From Pyropia yezoensis (taxonomy: Eukaryota; Rhodophyta; Bangiophyceae; Bangiales; Bangiaceae): a DNA stretch of 64,000 nt. The stretch is from the NCBI GenBank assembly GCA_009829735.1, contig CM020619.1:33706283-33770282 (forward strand). Direction: 5' to 3'. This document shows positions 59,394 through 64,000 of the stretch, one piece after another (within the stretch, counting starts at the first letter, position 1; each line of letters starts with the position of its first letter). A program made the position numbers and the translations under genes. The notes under the pieces were generated by a model that saw only the letters and a program-made list of their open reading frames with translations, was not told the DNA's origin and ran no database searches.

Positions 59394-59819
59394 TTAACAG
59401 CGGATGAGGAACTTCTCACCCTCTAGGTAGTGACGAAGTGACGTCACCGCCCACACCACTGCGAGTCCTTCCAACTCGGTGACTCCATAGTTCTTCTCAG
59501 CCGAGCTCAGCCCCTTGCTGAAGTATCCTACCGGCAAGTACTCCTTGTCCGGCTGCTGCTGAAGCAACACACAACCAAGTTGGTCGTAGCTAGCATCCAC
59601 GCCTAAGATGTAGTGGCCTCCCAACCTGGGAATAGCCAAGATAGGGGGCTTCAGCAGTAGATCCCGAAGAGTCTCAAATGATTCCTGCTCCACCCGACTT
59701 GGGGGAGGCAGGTTCTTCGGTAGCGTCGAGCAAACTAGCTCGTTCAGCGGCTTCGAAACCTTGGCGAAGCCCTTGGTGAAGCGTCGGCATACATTACACA
59801 TCCCGAGGAAGCTCCTCAT
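59394..59819 (-). pseudogene. Chromovirus 2 pol fragment: RT connection and RNase H start
   Basis: Encodes the region from the post-RT segment (RSFLGMCNVCRRF) through the RNase H start (LGVDASYDQLGCVLLQQQPD; KNYGVTELEGLAVVWAV). It ends at a stop at the point where element 1 reads IRTDHASLRW, so the RNase H domain is interrupted. The next fragment begins 10 bp on, in another frame. Confidence 0.85.
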
Positions 59820-59840
59820 CTGGGTCTGGGTCCGGGGGTA

Positions 59841-60152
59841 CTAAGCCTTACGGATGGCTCTCAAGTTCTTCTCATTGACACTGAGGCGCCCCGGACGGAG
59901 AGCATGTCCCAAGTATTCCACCTCCTGAGCGAAGAGGTGGCACTTGCTCGCCTTCAGTGACACACCGGCGTCAACAAGTAGCATGAACACCTGGCCAAGA
60001 TGGCCAATGTGCTCCTCCGGACTTCGGGAGAACAAAATGATATCGTCTAGGTACACAAGACAGATCTGCCACCGTACTCGGCCAGAATCATGTCCATGGC
60101 GCGCTGGAAAGTTGCCGGCGCGTCGCACAGTCCAAACGGTAGTCGTTCGCAC
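59841..60152 (-). pseudogene. Chromovirus 2 pol fragment: RT catalytic region
   Basis: Contains CLVYLDDIILFSRSPEEHIG with the RT catalytic YLDD, and the thumb region (VEYLGHALRPGRLSVNEKN). The first part of this frame is shadow of the overlapping upstream fragment. It ends in a stop 21 bp before the next fragment. Confidence 0.85.
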
Positions 60153-60397
60153 TGGTAGGTACCACAGTGACAGGTAAAGGTAGTTTTATGCCTGTCTTCC
60201 TGGGCAATGGGAATTTTCCAGTTCCCCGCGTTACAGTCTAGGGTGGAGAACACGTTCGCTTCCCCCAGAGAGTCCAGACAGTCGTCCATCCTAGGTAGGG
60301 GATAACTATCCTTCACCGTGCTCTCGTTGAGCTTACGGTAGTCGATACAGAACCGTGGGGTCCCACTTTGGGGACAATGACCACCGGACTCGCCCAC
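60047..60397 (-). pseudogene. Chromovirus 2 pol fragment: RT fingers and palm
   Basis: Encodes FCIDYRKLNESTVKDSYPLP through FGLCDAPATFQRAMDMILA. The frame is lost just before the YLDD segment, which continues in an overlapping frame. The first residues before FCIDY are out of register with the family, which points to a further indel near 60365. Confidence 0.85.
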
Positions 60398-60492
60398 TCG
60401 GCGTTGCTGGCCTCAATCACATCGAGGGCCTCCATGCGAGCGAATTGCTCCTTGACGAGAGCCCTTGAACGGGGTCCTCCCCGGTACGGTTG

Positions 60493-61617
60493 TTAACGTA
60501 TAGGGGGTGCACCGGGTTTCAACTCGATCCGGTGTTCGGTGGCTCTCATGAGTCCCAATTGACCATCCCACAACTTGTGATATTGGTCCATGAGGCGTTC
60601 AACTCGAACCCTCAACCTGTGTGGAACATTCTCCATGTTCACATGGGGTCGAGGAGAGGCGGCCGGCTTGGCATGGTGCTTCTCCTTTCCGGGCTTCGGG
60701 TCGCTAGTCGCACCCGCGATGAGCGAGACCGCTACTACTGGTCCCTCATGTTGGTCGATATAGCCGAACTTGGCTCCCGACTTGAAGTTCTTGGGCGAAG
60801 AGCTCAGATTCATCACCTGAACCTTCCACGTGACTCCAGCTTTGGAGTCCATCGTGCCCAGGGCAACATGCACTTGGTGCTTACGAGCAAGACGCGGGTT
60901 AGGGTGCACCAACCCGTTTCCCGTATAATCAGTTACAACGTCAACGTGTGCCACCGAGTTGGGAGGCAACGTGACCTTATGGGCTAAACGCAGGGTAGCA
61001 GTAAACCGTTCTCTCACGGAGCAAACAGGCTTCGACTGTGAGACTGTCACAGGAGCCACCGACTTTCCCTTACCAAGGATGGGGATGGTCTCCCCATTCA
61101 TCAACTTGACCCAATACTCCGGGCCACAAATCAGAGGCACTTGTGTCACAACATAAGGGGTACCCAGAAGCAGGGGTACCGATATATTCTCAACTACTCC
61201 ATAGGTCACGTCGACCTCATGAGACCCCAACCTAGTTGGTAGGGTTACGGCATCCACAATGAGAAGTACCCCACCATTGATGTCGATCATATGGTCGGCC
61301 TTGGACCTCCAGCGTTGGAGCTTCACCTCTTTGGGTAATAGCGACTTGCATAGGCAAGAGGCTCCTGAACCGGTATCAAGTACGATACGGGCACAACAGG
61401 CACGGCCGGGGGCTAGTTGCACCCGGCCAGCCACCTGGAAGTTCTCACCCGTCAGCACCGCGATGACCCGACGTGGGTTTACGTTCTTGGGGAGTCCTAC
61501 CCGAGGTGGGCGGACTCCCTTAGGTCGGCGCAGTATCCGGCAGGGTTGGTTCGTCCTCTTGACCCACTTGGCCGAGGCTGCCGTTGTGAGCTTAGGACGG
61601 CCAGCTCCAACGGTCAT
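60493..61617 (-). pseudogene. Chromovirus 2 pol fragment: protease and linker
   Basis: 374 codons from an ATG at 61617 that overlaps the gag stop as ATGA. The protease motif is IVLDTGSGASCL. The linker ends with RIELKPGAPPIR, equivalent to RIQLKPDAKPVH in element 1, then a stop. The remaining RT N-terminus up to 60397 is in other frames. Confidence 0.85.
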
Positions 61618-62366
61618 TCATTCCCCGCCGACTTGGCGTCGGAATCCGAGGGCGAAGGGGAGGACGACGAGTCGGAGGACGATTTGTCCGCCCCCTTCGC
61701 CGAGGGTGTGGCGACCGCGACTACCGGTCGAGGTCCACCCACGCGGCGTGAACGCACTTTGTCCGTAGCCGACTTCTTACTCGCATTCTTAACGAGTTGT
61801 TGAATGCGTTTACTTAACATAGGGCAATCATGTGCCCAGTGTCCATCGGCGTTGCAGTTCCAACACCGATGATCAGTTCCCGGAGGAGTCTTCCCGACTT
61901 GGGAAGTAGATGATGTACCCTGGGAAGTTCCCACGACAGCTACTACCTTATCCTGGCGGATTCGGCGTGCCTCTCGTAGCTCTCTGGCCTGGCGCGCCTC
62001 CTCTCGTTCCTTGGCCAACTCGGCCTGACGCTCCTGGCGTTGCTCCTCCCGGAGTTTGCGGTAGGCCTCACCTCTGCGGTAGGCGAACCTGGCCACATCG
62101 GCTAGCGTCGTCCGGGCAGTATTATGCTCCCGGGTCTCCATACGGAATGACCAATGGTGTCCCTCCACAAAACGACTCTTCACCACAGCTTGTGCATGAA
62201 GAAAGCCACAAAGATTATTGAGCTTACGGACCCGCTCCGCAAAGGGCAACTCGTCCTCAGTCTCTTCTTGATGAGCTTGCGTAAACTCCTCGACTTGAGA
62301 AGCCAACGCGGCTTCATCCACCATAGCTCTCAACAACCAGTTGACGAGCTCCAAGTAGGACGTCAC
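61614..62366 (-). pseudogene. Chromovirus 2 gag, 3' part with zinc knuckle
   Basis: Carries the rest of the capsid-like domain (SYLELVNWLLRAMVDEAAL), a charged helical stretch rich in Arg/Glu/Ala, the zinc knuckle CWNCNADGHWAHDC, and a Ser/Asp-rich end G-N-E-stop like element 1. It overlaps the 5' part of gag by four bases in a different frame. Confidence 0.85.
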
Positions 62367-63559
62367 GTCACCAGCGCCTCCACTTGAGGAACTGGCATGA
62401 CGGACATGAGTTCGGTCCGTAGGTCGCCCTTGATAAACTCCTGTAGCATGTAGAAAGCCATGCCTTTACTTATGGCATCGTCGTCACAGGCTTTTGTGAA
62501 ACGACGTAGAAGCTCAAGGACACGGAGGGGGGGAGTTCCATCCCACTCCGCTTTGTGCCCAAAACAGTGAAGTGCATTCTTCTTGGCACGGCCCATAGCT
62601 CGGGCCTGAATAGGACCATACGCCTCCGACTTAATGTGGAGGGCGTAGGTCTCACAGTCAAAGATCCCCTGATAGACCGGGTTGGCTACCTGGATCTTGG
62701 GCGGCACCTCACGTTGAGGGAAAAGCCGCTGGGGCAATGGGGTGAGTTGACCCGCAGTGCCTGCCGTCTGCCGCGGCGAGCTTGGCGTATCTACCGGCGT
62801 CTCCGAGGGGAACTCCCCCGTAAAGGGCATGCGCCCCACCGAGAACGGTGTGGCTCCCTCGTTGGGAGTCACAGGGGTCGCCCCCGGTACGGGGCGACCC
62901 GAGACAGGCGTAGCGAGGGATTCCTCCTGCGTCTGCGGGCTCGAAAGCCTCAATCCAGTCTGGACATTGAGACCTTCTGGCAAACTCGCCACAATCTGAT
63001 TCAGAATGGTATTTGTCATCGTGACCACCAGGTCCGGCAAAGTCTGCCGCAACACATCGGTCGCCTCCCGACGGACAGTTTCCGCGAGGAGTGGATTATC
63101 GTCTCCAGTTGAGTCTCGGTCCGCCTCCGGGAGTCCGCCTGAGGGGTAGCCACGATCCTCAAGGTCCCAACCGGGGGCATGGGCGCGAGCCCATCGCCGA
63201 CCAACGGAGGTCCGCCGTCCTCCAAAAAGCCTAGTTGGCGACGGCTCCAAGCCAAAGTTGGCTCCAACACGAGTGGATCCCGCGGGGACAGTCCTCTCAC
63301 CTTGGGACGTTCCCGTTGAGTGTACCACACGGTGGCCGGACTTCGGCCCACCAACATCAGGGGTGTCACCCGAATGAACTCCCGACAGAGTCGGGGTGGC
63401 CTGTTGCCCGCCCGAACTCCCAGTCCTGCTGGCTTGAGGGACCTCCAGTCCCTCTGCGACCCCAGGTACACCTACCTGTGTCTCACCAGTATTCAAAGGC
63501 ACTGGAGTGCGTGCGTCACCCGTGTACTCCCCAGACGACGGGGGGTCCGATCCAGCCAT
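62363..63559 (-). pseudogene. Chromovirus 2 gag, 5' part
   Basis: From the ATG at 63559: a Pro/Gly/Ser/Thr-rich N-terminus, then a capsid-like helical region (FGHKAEWDGTPPLRVLELLR; FTKACDDDAISKGMAFYML), matching the order in element 1 gag. The frame runs into a stop at 62363 where the capsid continues one frame over, so a single indel near 62365 has split the gene. Confidence 0.85.
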
Positions 63560-63659
63560 GTTGGCTAACAATCCGTAAAACACGGCCCATGTCCACCGTT
63601 CCTCTGAGACAGAGGGCCCCCTACACCCGGGTGCACCTGGAGATAAAGTTTACCTCTGT

Positions 63660-63677
63660 CCCCTGCTGCTCCACCAA
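63660..63677 (-). promoter_or_regulatory. Candidate primer-binding site of chromovirus 2
   Basis: TTGGTGGAGCAGCAGGGG on the minus strand, identical to the block at 29239-29256 in chromovirus 1 although the flanks differ. It lies 100 nt before the gag ATG. Confidence 0.5.
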
Positions 63678-64000
63678 ATGTGGCAAAAACCACTCGCACA
63701 CACGGCGCCCGAGTTGGGGCGGTGCGCAAGGGCTGCCTCCCGTGTCGGGGGAACCGGAAGAAGTGCAAGTCGCACACACGCTGTCTCTGTTGTGGGGCAA
63801 TCCCCCCACCAGTAAACAAGATGATGGTGTGTCGGCCAACAGTATCTTGGTCGGGACGGGGAAGCGAGGCCAAGCCCCGCTGTCCCTCCCCTTATCCCCC
63901 CAGGGTCCCCTCAGAATCTCGCCACTCAGAATCTCCCACCCCAGCACCTGCACACCGGGCCACACGAGAATTCAAGACGATAAAAATGCAGGAAACCCTG
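63678..64000. other. Probable 5' LTR/upstream region of chromovirus 2, cut by the window end
   Basis: No gene called. On the plus strand 63721-63830 encodes a Cys-rich stretch (RKGCLPCRGNRKKCKSHTRC, then LCCGA) that recalls, but does not complete, a Zn2Cys6 cluster. The minus strand contains purine-rich sequence and a TTTTTATCG near the right edge. Confidence 0.3.

Larger units (their letters stand above)
57639..63677 (-). mobile_element. Ty3/gypsy chromovirus 2, decayed
   Basis: Same plan as chromovirus 1 (primer-binding site, gag, PR-RT-RH-IN-chromodomain) but gag is in two frames and pol in at least five pieces. Protein similarity to element 1 is clear but modest, so it is a different family rather than a copy. 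The 5' LTR should lie above 63677 and run to or past the window edge. No 3' LTR was found. Confidence 0.9.

Overview
The window looks like nuclear DNA of a photosynthetic eukaryote with an extremely GC-rich, intron-poor genome. A bangiophyte red alga of the Porphyra/Pyropia kind is the best guess. Four things point that way: Ala/Gly/Pro-rich proteins in long open frames; a GT-AG intron of 250 nt in one gene; a spliceosomal DEAD-box helicase (DDX46/PRP5) that is otherwise uninterrupted; and a cyanobacterial-type DUF1823 protein with a plastid-transit-like leader. The lineage is inference; the gene identities rest on motifs. There are no operons, ribosome binding sites or CRISPR.

Left arm (1-13.6 kb) holds four host genes: a coiled-coil membrane protein running off the left edge (minus); an Ala/Gly/Pro-rich, probably nuclear protein (minus); PRP5 (plus), broken by what looks like one missing G in a G10 run; and the DUF1823 protein (minus). 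The last two are convergent. The divergent spacer between the second and third carries a 26-bp perfect inverted repeat.

Middle (13.6-40.5 kb) is built from a direct duplication of at least 8.2 kb, with copies starting at 13642 and 31162, about 17.52 kb apart. Each copy begins with a Crypton-like tyrosine recombinase gene and continues into a long Ala-rich tract whose open frame switches repeatedly, ending in a multi-pass membrane ORF. Copy 1 runs into an assembly gap (21858-22329). Directly after the gap lies an intact-looking Ty3/gypsy chromovirus on the minus strand. Its gag and pol are joined by a textbook -1 slippery heptamer, pol ends in a chromodomain, and a convergent antisense ORF follows pol.

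Right arm (40.5-64 kb) is accessory DNA: G-rich minisatellite arrays, two of them forming a long inverted repeat; several perfect or near-perfect hairpins; an unidentified 455-aa ORF with a SAP-like segment; an 828-bp non-autonomous hAT element with terminal inverted repeats and 8-bp target duplications; a BED-finger ORF beside it; and a second, decayed chromovirus (57.6-63.7 kb). The second element has gag and pol in at least seven fragments and again has an antisense coding-like tract downstream of pol. Most of the window outside the four host genes is therefore mobile or duplicated DNA.
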